Shown here piece after piece: positions 50,303-50,586 of a stretch of 50,586 bases of DNA. The translations under genes and the position numbers were made by a program. Numbering within the stretch: position 1 is the first letter of the stretch; every line of letters starts with the position of its first letter. The DNA is taken from the NCBI GenBank assembly GCA_023248995.1, contig JAHFDN010000021.1, positions 1 to 50,586 on the forward strand. Direction: 5' to 3'. The notes under the pieces were generated by a model. That model had not been told where the DNA came from. It did not search any database and saw only the letters and a list, made by a program, of their open reading frames with translations. Source of the stretch: Candidatus Rokuibacteriota bacterium. Its GTDB lineage: Bacteria > Methylomirabilota > Methylomirabilia > Rokubacteriales > CSP1-6.

Positions 50303-50586
50303 CCCACTCCAAACGAGGCCCGAAGCGCGTCGGGATTCACCCGCCCCGCTCGGGAGAGGCGGCCGGTCTCGAGATTGTTGATCGTCACCTCCGCCGGGCT
50401 GAACAGCCGCCGATCAATCTTGTAGAAGTCGTGGCCGTAGCGGGCGAAGATGTCCAGGAACGGGGTGCCGTAATCGGGAGACGCCGAGGCGGGGAGCTGA
50501 TCGAGCACCGCCCCGATTTCTTCGTCGGAAGCCCGCACGGTCACGTACACGCGGGAACCATAGAGGATACAATCATTGGTCCAGCC
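50299..50586 (-). CDS. mch: Methenyl-H4MPT cyclohydrolase Mch, C-terminal part
   Basis: 96 codons to the right edge with no start: 'GWTNDCILYGSRVYVTV', then 'FLDIFARYGHDFYKIDRRLFSPAEVTINNLETGRLSRAG', the conserved Mch C-terminus. Mch hydrolyses methenyl-H4MPT to formyl-H4MPT. Cut by the window edge; the first two-thirds lie outside. Overlaps the RimK-like gene by 4 bp. Confidence 0.93.
   Translation of the reverse strand, partial: GWTNDCILYGSRVYVTVRASDEEIGAVLDQLPASASPDYGTPFLDIFARYGHDFYKIDRRLFSPAEVTINNLETGRLSRAGRVNPDALRASFGVG

Noticed and set aside
1-50586. CRISPR array, tRNA or rRNA genes
   Set aside because: No regularly spaced direct repeats and no cloverleaf-like sequences with CCA/TTCGAATC patterns were found by eye. 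GGTTCGAGG near 12008 belongs to the TPP riboswitch.

Overview
The window is a GC-rich bacterial chromosome segment with densely packed genes, mostly on the minus strand, with stop/start overlaps such as ATGA and TGATG. I infer a Methylomirabilota-like organism (NC10/Rokubacteria), because it combines a tetrahydromethanopterin (H4MPT)/methanofuran C1 cluster, futalosine-type menaquinone genes and this genome style. No rRNA or other marker gene is present to confirm it.

Layout. 1-7.7 kb: partial PhzF-like gene, two small membrane proteins (one YnfA), retropepsin-like protein, alpha/beta hydrolase, TatD, TldE/TldD protease pair, BtuF-like binding protein. 7.7-12.1 kb: M20 amidohydrolase and a thiamine operon (thiS-thiG-thiE-thiO) behind a TPP riboswitch and terminator. 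12.1-20.8 kb: housekeeping genes (DUF255, YgfZ-like, AMMECR1, MutY, MutT, SirB1-like, ferritin-like, receiver domain, peptide deformylase, SRPBCC, DinB). 20.9-24.0 kb: an integron-type cassette array on the minus strand, with four attC-like sites and four genes (unknown, PIN, GIY-YIG-like, HEPN-like) but no integrase in the window. 24.2-30.3 kb: TSUP transporter, VOC protein, nicotinamidase, QueG, methyltransferase, IlvD and two MaoC-like proteins. 30.4-34.0 kb: mqnE, mqnC and mqnD of the futalosine menaquinone route, interrupted by a broken higB and an intact higA. 34.0-36.0 kb: LysA-like decarboxylase and a secreted NTF2-like protein with a strong promoter.

36.1-50.6 kb is a C1-carrier island: mtdB and mch (partial), which oxidise methylene-H4MPT to formyl-H4MPT; methanofuran-type genes (mfnB, a MfnE-like kinase, a MfnF-like protein, a MfnD-like ATP-grasp ligase); pterin and 4-aminobenzoate supply (PTPS, PabB-PabC fusion, DHPS-like, pterin carbinolamine dehydratase, an SDR resembling pteridine reductases); a RimK/MptN-like ligase; and several conserved unknowns (ATP-grasp, DUF1464, HisA-like, CitG-like).

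Most notable: the cassette array without integrase; the CExxHGH motif in the PTPS and the SDR lacking its catalytic Ser, both suggesting pterin roles in H4MPT synthesis; a ~110 bp dispersed repeat in two copies, one at the 5' end of the MfnE-like gene; and the TPP riboswitch unit ahead of a thiS with no Shine-Dalgarno sequence.
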